This document shows, one piece after another, positions 33,495 through 39,571 of a DNA stretch of 39,571 bases (the first letter of the stretch is position 1; every line of letters starts with the position of its first letter). The translations under genes were made by a program, and so were the position numbers. Source of the DNA: Oscillospiraceae bacterium (lineage in GTDB: Bacteria; Bacillota; Clostridia; Oscillospirales; CAG-272); NCBI GenBank assembly GCA_015063625.1, contig SVTT01000014.1, positions 1-39,571 of the forward strand, written 5' to 3'. The notes beneath the pieces were generated by a model that was not told where the DNA came from, did no database searches, and was given only the letters and a program-made list of their open reading frames with translations.

Positions 33495-33535
33495 AAAAAA
33501 GCCGCCCCCGATCCGCAAAGCGGATCGGGGGCGGC
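33495..33535 (-). terminator. Strong terminator of the UPF0237-UPF0210 operon
   Basis: A perfect 16-bp stem GCCGCCCCCGATCCGC (33501-33516 with 33520-33535) has a three-base loop. On the minus strand it is followed by six U (33495-33500). It lies 20 bp after the UPF0210 stop. Confidence 0.9.
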
Positions 33536-33554
33536 TTCGTTGGCCTTGCATTTC

Positions 33555-34913
33555 TCAATTCTTCAGGCTGTGAATGGGCGCAGGCACGCGACCGCCGCGC
33601 AGGATAAATTTAGCGGGAGAGTAGGGACGCACGCTCATCACGGGCGCAGAGCCGAGCAGACCGCCAAAGCTGACCGAATCGCCGCAGGATTTGCCCCAAG
33701 CGGGGATCAGACGCACCGCCGTGGTCTTGGTGTTCGCCACACCGATCGAGATCTCGTCAGCAATGATGCCGCAAATGACCTCCTCGGACACGTCGCCGGG
33801 GATGGCGATCATATCAAGACCCACCGAGCAGACCGCCGTCATTGCCTCCAGCTTCTCCAGAGAAAGTGCACCGCGCTCGACGGCAGCGATCATGCCCTCG
33901 TCCTCCGAAACGGGAATAAAGGCGCCCGAAAGACCGCCCACGTGCGAGGATGCCATGACGCCGCCCTTTTTCACAGCGTCATTGAGCATGGCAAGCGCGG
34001 CGGTGGTGCCGTGTGCGCCGCAGGATTCCAGTCCCATCTCCTCCAGAATACGCGCCACCGAATCGCCGATGGCGGGAGTGGGCGCAAGTGAAAGATCGAT
34101 AATACCAAAGGGCGTGTCAAGGCGGCGCGCCGCCTCGCTTGCCACCAGCTGGCCCACTCGCGTGATCTTAAACGCGGTGGTCTTGATCACGTCGGCAAGC
34201 GCCGACAGATCACAATTGCCTGCGCGGCGAATGGCTGCAGCCACCACACCGGGACCGGAAACACCCACGTTGATCACCGAATCGGGCTCTCCCACGCCAT
34301 GGAAGGCTCCTGCCATGAAGGGATTATCCTCGGGAACGTTCGCGAAAACCACCAGCTTGGCACAGCCGATCGAGTTGTTGTCCCTTGTCAGATACGCCGC
34401 GCGCTTGATGGTGCTGCCCATCAGACGGATGGCGTCCATATTGATGCCCGCCTTGGTGGTCGCCACGTTGACCGAGGAGCAAAGGCACTCGGTTTCGGCA
34501 AGCGCCTCCGGGATCACCGAGATCAGATTTCTGTCCCCGTTCGTCATCCCCTTGTGCACCAGCGCGGAGAAGCCGCCGATGAAGTTGATCCCCAGCGTTT
34601 TCGCAGCACGTTGCAGGGTATATGCCAGCTTCAGGTACCCCTCCGGCGAAAGATTTCCGCCGATAAGGGATACAGGGGTGACCGAAACGCGCTTGTTGAC
34701 GATCGGCACGCCGTACTGGCGCTCGATGTCCACACCCGTCCTCACAAGATGCTCTGCTTTTTTGGTGATCTTATCGTACACCTTCTCACAAAGGCGGTCG
34801 GCATCGTCGCTCACACAGTCAAAGAGCGAGATGCCCATTGTAATGGTTCTGATGTCGAGATTCTCCTCTCGGATCATCCCGATCGTTTCCAAAATATCGG
34901 CTACGTTCAGCAT
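33555..34913 (-). CDS. PFL family protein, UPF0210 (DUF711)
   Basis: A 452-aa conserved cytoplasmic protein of the UPF0210 family. Recognisable segments are [27 protein letters not shown] at the N-terminus, [13 protein letters not shown], and GHGAAV-like [11 protein letters not shown]-terminal landmarks are [22 protein letters not shown] and [17 protein letters not shown]. The family shares a fold with the glycyl-radical enzymes but lacks the glycyl-radical motif, so catalysis of that type is not expected; its role is unknown. It sits 11 bp after the ACT-domain UPF0237 gene, a pairing conserved in many Firmicutes that suggests ligand-dependent regulation. A typical ribosome site (AGGAGA) overlaps that gap. 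Confidence 0.92.
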   Translation of the reverse strand: MLNVADILETIGMIREENLDIRTITMGISLFDCVSDDADRLCEKVYDKITKKAEHLVRTGVDIERQYGVPIVNKRVSVTPVSLIGGNLSPEGYLKLAYTLQRAAKTLGINFIGGFSALVHKGMTNGDRNLISVIPEALAETECLCSSVNVATTKAGINMDAIRLMGSTIKRAAYLTRDNNSIGCAKLVVFANVPEDNPFMAGAFHGVGEPDSVINVGVSGPGVVAAAIRRAGNCDLSALADVIKTTAFKITRVGQLVASEAARRLDTPFGIIDLSLAPTPAIGDSVARILEEMGLESCGAHGTTAALAMLNDAVKKGGVMASSHVGGLSGAFIPVSEDEGMIAAVERGALSLEKLEAMTAVCSVGLDMIAIPGDVSEEVICGIIADEISIGVANTKTTAVRLIPAWGKSCGDSVSFGGLLGSAPVMSVRPYSPAKFILRGGRVPAPIHSLKN

Positions 34914-34924
34914 TGCGGTTCTCC

Positions 34925-35200
34925 TCAGATGTGGTGCATAGTATTAAAGATGTCCTCGTGCATGGCACGGGCATCCAAGCCTCTTTCGCGTCCCATTGCT
35001 GCCAGCTTCTCGGCAAACTCGGCAAAGGGGAGGTCCAGCTTGTCGATCTCCGCCAGCATGATCATGGCAAAATATTCGGAAAGCACGCTTTGCGTGATCT
35101 CGGTGATATTGGCGCCGTGCTCGGCGCAAAGTGCACTGACGCTTGCAATGATACCTACGGTATCGCGACCCGTAACGGTGATAACTGCCTTCATTTTCAT
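34925..35200 (-). CDS. ACT domain protein, UPF0237
   Basis: A 91-aa stand-alone ACT domain. The beta-alpha-beta-beta-alpha-beta pattern is visible: [31 protein letters not shown], then [33 protein letters not shown] domains bind small effectors, often amino acids; in the UPF0237 family the ligand is not known. It is the first gene of a two-gene operon with UPF0210. AAGGAGAAC precedes the ATG at 35200. Confidence 0.92.
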   Translation of the reverse strand: MKMKAVITVTGRDTVGIIASVSALCAEHGANITEITQSVLSEYFAMIMLAEIDKLDLPFAEFAEKLAAMGRERGLDARAMHEDIFNTMHHI

Positions 35201-35235
35201 GTTCTCCTTTCAAATCGGGGTCAGACTATGTCATT

Positions 35236-35264
35236 ATTATAGCGAAAAACTTGTCTGTTGACAA
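35236..35264 (-). promoter_or_regulatory. Promoter of the UPF0237-UPF0210 operon
   Basis: On the minus strand TTGTCA (35259-35264) and TATAAT (35236-35241) are 17 bp apart. Confidence 0.8.
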
Positions 35265-35299
35265 GAGCTTTTCACAAAAATCCGCCGCGCCGCACAGCC

Positions 35300-35412
35300 C
35301 TTTCGCTGCGAAGAAGTGATTCCCCTTCTGGCACTCCGCGGGATCTGCTTCGCGGTCGCAGCAAAGCGCTCTCGGTCGGAGCGCGACGAAATTCCCCGCG
35401 CTGCGGGGAAAG
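35300..35412. repeat. Run of small palindromes
   Basis: Several short hairpins follow one another: CCGCG-GGATCTGCTT-CGCGG, GCGCTC-TCGGTCG-GAGCGC and TTCCCCGC-GCT-GCGGGGAA. Their style resembles the micro-hairpin array at 8027-8175, but there is no shared linker. Confidence 0.5.
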
Positions 35413-35417
35413 AGCTA

Positions 35418-35446
35418 TTGAAATCGGCGCCCGCTTGTGGTATACT
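35418..35446 (+). promoter_or_regulatory. Promoter upstream of the DUF6106-like gene
   Basis: TTGAAA (35418-35423) and TATACT (35441-35446), spacer 17 bp, with TGG giving an extended -10. The leader is only about 12 nt. It may also drive mnmG and rsmG. Confidence 0.75.
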
Positions 35447-35464
35447 GACAGGTGAGGTGATCAC

Positions 35465-36025
35465 ATGAATGAGTTTTCCACATATGAATATGCCGTCAAG
35501 CAGCGCATCGAGGGCAAATGGCTGGTTGCGCGCATCGGCTTGATCTTTCTCTACATTGCCGCAGGGCTGTCCCTGCTGATCTCGGGGTTTGTGCTCAAGA
35601 TCATCCTGCCCCTTCTTGCTCTTGCCCCCATCGCGATCTGTCTTTTGATCTTCGTGACCTGGCGTTACGTGTCGGTCGAATATGAATATTCCATCACGTC
35701 GGGCATCCTGACCTTTACCAAGATCTTCGGCGGACGCTCTCGCAAAAGGGTGCTGGAGGTGACACTCAAGGATGCCGTGCGGATCGCGCCCCTTGACAAC
35801 GGGGAGGAAACCGCAAAGGCGGCAGTATGGCACCCCGAGCGCGAATTTTCCGCCATATCCACGCTTCGCGCCCCCGATATCTATTTTATGCTGTTTGAGG
35901 TTGAGGATCGCAGAAATCGCGAAAAGCGCCGTGCCGTGTTCTACTTCGAGGCAACGGCAAGAGCCCTGCAGATCATCCGCTTTTACAACCCCTCGGGCAC
36001 ACAGGCGGTGCGGACCCATAAATGA
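35465..36025 (+). CDS. DUF6106-like membrane protein
   Basis: A 186-aa protein resembling the Clostridia DUF6106 family, unknown function. Two hydrophobic helices (about 22-46 and 48-66) are followed by a soluble domain with VEYEYSITSGILTFTKIFGG and RKRVLEVTLKDAVRIAP, a pattern similar to bacterial PH-like domains. The C-terminal part has AVFYFEATARALQIIRFYNP. The membrane-proximal domain probably faces the cytoplasm. GAGGTG lies before the ATG. It sits 114 bp upstream of mnmG on the same strand. The protein encoded at 15631-16131 has the same topology. Confidence 0.7.
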   Translation: MNEFSTYEYAVKQRIEGKWLVARIGLIFLYIAAGLSLLISGFVLKIILPLLALAPIAICLLIFVTWRYVSVEYEYSITSGILTFTKIFGGRSRKRVLEVTLKDAVRIAPLDNGEETAKAAVWHPEREFSAISTLRAPDIYFMLFEVEDRRNREKRRAVFYFEATARALQIIRFYNPSGTQAVRTHK

Positions 36026-36139
36026 CACTTCGCAAATATGGTGCATTTTTACACCGTATAGGGGCCCAGAAGCCCTTTTCGCCGTTTTTCCCGTCGGCAT
36101 CGCCATCTTTCCGCATTTCTCTCTTCAAAAGGAGCTTTC

Positions 36140-38005
36140 ATGAACCGTTGTGCACAGATTGCCGTGATCGGCGCAGGACACGCAGGCATTGAGGCGGCGC
36201 TTGCCGCCGCCCGCATGGGTCTTGATACCGTTCTTTTTACCATATCGCTTGAATCGGTGGCGAACATGCCCTGTAACCCCTCGGTCGGCGGCACCGCCAA
36301 GGGGCATCTCGTGTATGAGATCGATGCCCTCGGGGGCGAAATGGGGCGCGCCGCCGACGCCGTGACCCTGCAATCCCGTACGCTTAACCTCGGCAAGGGC
36401 GCGGCTGTTCACTCCAAGCGCGTGCAGGCAGACCGCCGTCGCTACCACCTTTACATGAAATCGGTGCTGGAGCGCACCCCCCATCTCCGTCTGATCCAGT
36501 CCGAGGTCACAGAGCTCCTCAAAAACGAAAATAACGAGATCACGGGGCTGAAAACACGCCTCGGAGAGCACTGGAGGTGCGATGCCGTCATCGTGGCGGC
36601 GGGCACCTATCTTGAGAGCCGCATCTTCGTGGGTGATGCCAATTACGCGGCTGGCCCGGACGGCTTTTTGCCCTCGCTCGGGCTTTCGGCTTCGCTTGCC
36701 GCGATCGGCATCTCGCTTCGCCGCTTCAAAACGGGTACGCCCGCGCGCATCAACCGTCGCTCGGTCGATTTTTCCAAGCTGGAATGCCAGCCGGGTGAGC
36801 TGCCCGCGCTCCCCTTCTCTGCCGACACCCCCGAGGACTATCTTGTCGGCGTGGAGCAGGAGCCCTGCCATATCGTTTATACCAACGCCAAAACGCACAC
36901 CGTGATCAGGGATAATCTGTCGCGCTCTGCCATGTACGGCGGTCACATTCACGGCACGGGCCCCCGCTATTGCCCCTCCATCGAGGACAAGGTGGTCCGC
37001 TTTGCCGATAAGGAACGCCACCAGCTCTTTTTGGAGCCTGTCGGAACGGGCACCGACGAGCTGTATTTGCAGGGCTTCTCGACCTCCATGCCTACCGACG
37101 TGCAGGAGCAGATGCTCAAGACCCTCCCCGGCTTTGAGCACGCCGAGATGATGCGCTACGCCTACGCCATCGAATACGACTGCTGTGACCCAAGACAGCT
37201 GACCGCAACGCTGGAATTCCGCGACGTGAAGGGACTTTACGGCGCAGGGCAGTTCAACGGCACATCGGGCTACGAGGAGGCGGCGGCACAGGGACTTGTG
37301 GCAGGCATCAACGCCGCACTGAAATTAAAGGGCGAGCCGCCGCTGATCCTTCCCCGTGCCAGCTCCTACATCGGCACGCTGATCGACGATCTGATCATCA
37401 AGGGCACCAACGAGCCCTACCGTATGATGACCTCGCGCTCGGAATACCGTCTTTTGCTCCGTCAGGACAACGCCGATGCGCGGCTTGTGCCCCTCGGACG
37501 GCGCGTGGGGCTGGTGGACGATGCGCACTTTGCCGCCTTTGAGGAGAAGCAGCGCCGTATCGCCGCAGAGATCGAGCGCCTTGGCTCCACGCATCTCTCG
37601 CCCACCGCCGCCAATCCCTTTCTTGCCGCGCAGGGGCTTACCCCCATTAAGACAGGCATCTCGCTTGCCGATCTGCTCCGTCGTCCCGGCATTGATTATG
37701 CGGGGCTTGCCCCTCTTGACCCGAATCGCCCTGCGCTTCTTGAAAGAGAAAAGCTCTCGGTGGAGGTTTCAATCAAATACGAAGGGTATATTCAGCGCCA
37801 GATGGGTGAGGTTTCACGGCATGAGAAGCTGGAGTCAAGGATGCTCCCGAGCGACCTTGATTACCGCGAGATCAAGGGGCTTCGCCTGGAGGCGGCACAG
37901 AAGCTTTCCGCCATGCGTCCCGCCACCGTGGGACAGGCTTCCCGCATCAGCGGTGTCAGCCCCGCCGACATTTCTGTCCTGCTGATCTATTTAAATCTGC
38001 ATTGA
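36140..38005 (+). CDS. mnmG: tRNA uridine-5-carboxymethylaminomethyl modification enzyme MnmG
   Basis: A 621-aa FAD protein that, with MnmE, installs the cmnm5 group on U34 of tRNAs reading NNA/NNG codons. The dinucleotide-binding motif is [18 protein letters not shown] (10-27), then [22 protein letters not shown]. Family signatures [15 protein letters not shown] and [27 protein letters not shown] follow. The C-terminal helical domain ([21 protein letters not shown]) binds MnmE. Length is complete. The start follows AAAAGGAG. rsmG is next, the usual order in Bacteria, but mnmE is not within the window. Confidence 0.97.
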   Translation: MNRCAQIAVIGAGHAGIEAALAAARMGLDTVLFTISLESVANMPCNPSVGGTAKGHLVYEIDALGGEMGRAADAVTLQSRTLNLGKGAAVHSKRVQADRRRYHLYMKSVLERTPHLRLIQSEVTELLKNENNEITGLKTRLGEHWRCDAVIVAAGTYLESRIFVGDANYAAGPDGFLPSLGLSASLAAIGISLRRFKTGTPARINRRSVDFSKLECQPGELPALPFSADTPEDYLVGVEQEPCHIVYTNAKTHTVIRDNLSRSAMYGGHIHGTGPRYCPSIEDKVVRFADKERHQLFLEPVGTGTDELYLQGFSTSMPTDVQEQMLKTLPGFEHAEMMRYAYAIEYDCCDPRQLTATLEFRDVKGLYGAGQFNGTSGYEEAAAQGLVAGINAALKLKGEPPLILPRASSYIGTLIDDLIIKGTNEPYRMMTSRSEYRLLLRQDNADARLVPLGRRVGLVDDAHFAAFEEKQRRIAAEIERLGSTHLSPTAANPFLAAQGLTPIKTGISLADLLRRPGIDYAGLAPLDPNRPALLEREKLSVEVSIKYEGYIQRQMGEVSRHEKLESRMLPSDLDYREIKGLRLEAAQKLSAMRPATVGQASRISGVSPADISVLLIYLNLH

Positions 38006-38044
38006 CACAGAGTGCTGCGCAAAAATCACCGGCCGCGCGCGAGC

Positions 38045-38120
38045 CGCGCCTTGGCACGAAAGCCGTGCTATGCGGCGCTTTGGCGCGAAAGCCGTGCTTT
38101 GCCGCGCTTTGGCACGCGAG
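38045..38120. repeat. 29-bp tandem repeat between mnmG and rsmG
   Basis: About two and a half copies of GCGCTTTGGCGCGAAAGCCG-TGCTTTGCC are present (38045-38074, 38075-38103, partial 38104-38120), with GGCACGAAAGCCGTGC-type internal dyads. The spacing between the two genes is enlarged to 161 bp by this insertion. Confidence 0.75.
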
Positions 38121-38166
38121 TTAAGGAGTGCACGTCATCCCCTCTTTCAAAGGAGATTTTCAACCG

Positions 38167-38895
38167 ATGGAATTTATCGAATTTCAACCTGTTTTTCATA
38201 CCATGATGAGCGATAACGCTCTATCCGAGTATGCGGATGAGAGCAAGTCAAGGAAGTTCTATACCCTGATGACACACATGCTGAGCGTGAACGAAAGCAT
38301 GAATCTGACCGCCATCAAGGAGGAGCGCGCAGTGATTCTGCGTCATTTTGTCGATTCGCTCACCATCCTCTCCTTTTTGCCGAAGGGAGCGCGCGTTGCC
38401 GATATCGGCTGCGGCGCAGGCTTCCCTTGCCTGCCCATCGCCATTTGCCGTCCCGATCTGCAGATCCTTGCCGTGGACAGCACCGAAAAACGCATCCGCT
38501 ACGTGCAGGAAACCGCCGAGCTGCTGGGGTTGCGCAATCTGGAGGCGAGAGCTATGCGCGCCGAGGAGGGCGCACACGGCAAGTACCGCGAGGCTTTTGA
38601 CGTTTGCACGGCGCGCGCCGTAGCGGCGCTGCCCATTCTCTCAGAGCTCTGCATGCCTTACGTGCGCACGGGTGGTAAATTCATTGCCATGAAGGCGAAA
38701 AAGGGCGAGGAGGAGTATACCGCCTCTCTTTCAGGCATCCGCCGCCTCGGGGGCGAACCGATCGCCGTCCATCGCATCCTGCTGCGCGGCGAGGGAGAGG
38801 AGGACGAGCGACTGATCATCGAGGTTGCCAAAAAAAGCCCGACGCCGGGCAATCTTCCCCGTCCCTATGCCAAGATCTGCAAAAAACCGCTTTAA
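38167..38895 (+). CDS. rsmG: 16S rRNA (guanine527-N7)-methyltransferase RsmG
   Basis: A 242-aa class I methyltransferase that modifies G527 of 16S rRNA using S-adenosylmethionine. NESMNLTAIKEERAVILRHFVDSL is the family N-terminal signature, followed by the SAM loop VADIGCGAGFPCLPIAI (78-94), the acidic strand LAVDSTEKRIRYVQ, and VCTARAVAALPILSELCMP. The C-terminus has GGKFIAMKAKKGEEE. The start at 38167 has AAAGGAG eleven bases upstream; an in-frame ATG at 38128 lies in the repeat-derived leader and lacks a site. A strong terminator follows 37 bp after the stop. Confidence 0.96.
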   Translation: MEFIEFQPVFHTMMSDNALSEYADESKSRKFYTLMTHMLSVNESMNLTAIKEERAVILRHFVDSLTILSFLPKGARVADIGCGAGFPCLPIAICRPDLQILAVDSTEKRIRYVQETAELLGLRNLEARAMRAEEGAHGKYREAFDVCTARAVAALPILSELCMPYVRTGGKFIAMKAKKGEEEYTASLSGIRRLGGEPIAVHRILLRGEGEEDERLIIEVAKKSPTPGNLPRPYAKICKKPL

Positions 38896-38931
38896 TCACA
38901 TTTTAAATACCATATTGCAACCAATTAGGAT

Positions 38932-38975
38932 AAAAATCGCGAGTCAAGGATGTTCTCCTGACCGCGATTTTTCTA
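38932..38975 (+). terminator. Terminator after rsmG
   Basis: AAAAATCGCG (38932-38941 region) pairs with CGCGATTTTT (38963-38972), with a further GTCAAGGA/TCCTGAC inner stem, and the arm itself provides the U-tract. It closes the mnmG-rsmG transcript. Confidence 0.85.
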
Positions 38976-39024
38976 TTTGGCGCATCCGTTGCCAAACGCG
39001 GCATCTGTGCAAAAATGCACCACG

Positions 39025-39245
39025 CGCATATGCTTTGCCCTACGAGGGACAGCGAACGAGTCGGACACGAACGTACGCTTTGCCCCCGGTGGGGACAGTG
39101 AGCGAGCAGACACGCGCGTACGCTTTGCCCCCGGGGGGGGACAGTGAGCGAGCAGACACGCGCGTACGCTTTGCCCCCGGTGGGGACAGCAAGCGAGCAG
39201 GCACGCAAGTACGCTTTGCCCCCGGAGAATAAACGAGCAGGTCGG
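39025..39245. repeat. 45-bp tandem repeat, about five copies
   Basis: The unit is ACGCTTTGCCCCCGGTGGGG followed by ACAGTGAGCGAGCAGACACG and CGCGT. Copies start near 39028 (divergent), 39073, 39118, 39164 and 39209 (truncated). One copy has an extra G. Because 45 is divisible by three, all frames stay open on both strands as 15-residue repeats. These frames have no ribosome site and I do not call them genes. The remaining sequence to 39571 holds no recognisable feature. Confidence 0.85.
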
Positions 39246-39571
39246 ACACGCACGCCGGTGCATTTTGCGGGCACTCTTGTCCCCAAGCTCTGCATTTGCC
39301 CCTTCCAAGCACCGTACTGCCGTTCCGGTTCCGGCACCGCGCCCCCTTCTCCGCCGTTGGAAGCGCGCCTGTCGGCCTCGTCCCACGGATCAGCATCCTC
39401 TCCCCCTGACCCGCTGTGCGCATTCCCATCCTCATCGCGCGCAGCTAGGCAAGAGGGAGTGATCCGAACTCGGTTTTGAGAGGCAGATATCCGCATCCGC
39501 ATCGGGGAATTCCCTTGTCATATCCGCATATGACTGCAAGAATTTCGCTTGCGTCTGCAAATATTTGCTCT

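Noticed and set aside
33555-34913. Functional glycyl-radical enzyme because of the name PFL family
   Set aside because: UPF0210 proteins lack the RVxGY-type radical glycine and the active-site cysteine arrangement seen in PflB at 25210-27438.
38903-39502. 199-codon repetitive minus-strand frame after rsmG
   Set aside because: It is produced by the 45-bp tandem repeat, is matched by other open frames in the same place, lacks a ribosome site and overlaps the rsmG terminator.
38167-39571. Chromosome origin region next to mnmG-rsmG
   Set aside because: No DnaA boxes cluster, parAB, dnaA or rpmH is visible; upstream genes are unrelated, so proximity to the origin is not supported.

Overview
The window reads as chromosomal DNA of an uncultured anaerobic Clostridia-type Bacillota, probably from a gut. 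This is inference. The basis is moderately high GC, AGGAGG-type ribosome binding sites, sigma-A-like promoters with 16-18 bp spacers, a glycyl-radical pyruvate formate-lyase with its activase, a DUF6062 protein, the adjacent ACT/UPF0237 and UPF0210 pair, and mnmG-rsmG. I see no rRNA, tRNA, CRISPR array, transposase or phage gene.

Layout. 1-740: dispersed palindromic repeats, no gene. 741-6430, minus: tcdA, a glutaminase-A/six-hairpin hydrolase and a P2A cation ATPase behind a yybP-ykoY manganese riboswitch. 6580-7943, plus: a GNAT acetyltransferase and a coiled-coil DUF1508 protein. 7975-8255: micro-hairpin array and terminator. 8312-11407, minus: ygiQ-like radical SAM gene and a DUF2974 hydrolase, divergent from a MATE exporter (11518-12912). 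12921-13196: MITE-like element. 13223-18559, minus: GH78 rhamnosidase, two orphan membrane proteins and ribulokinase. 18804-23810, plus: a membrane-anchored CHAP/SH3 wall protein and a giant ABC-FtsX fusion. 23811-25020: repeat-rich gap. 25030-28330: pflB-pflA with a structured, terminator-containing leader. 28401-28571, minus: a 56-aa glycine-zipper protein. 28744-32777, plus: a four-gene cluster (DUF6062, SGNH esterase, YtqB-like methyltransferase, GH2). 32790-33420: repeats again. 33555-35200, minus: UPF0237-UPF0210. 35465-38895, plus: DUF6106-like membrane protein, mnmG and rsmG. 38940-39571: terminator and a 45-bp tandem repeat.

How it works together. The themes are plant or host glycan use (GH78, GH2, SGNH esterase, ribulokinase), mixed-acid fermentation (PflB/PflA), metal homeostasis (Mn-responsive ATPase), envelope functions (CHAP protein, ABC-FtsX, MATE) and tRNA/rRNA modification (TcdA, MnmG, RsmG, probably YgiQ and YtqB).

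The least explained material is non-coding. The pflB leader has mutually exclusive pairings and a terminator but matches no riboswitch class I recognise. A dispersed long-hairpin repeat ends in a conserved extended -10 motif followed by a conserved stem, and one copy lies just upstream of an orphan terminator. There are also several other palindromic families. I found no clear multi-gene defence or biosynthetic system.
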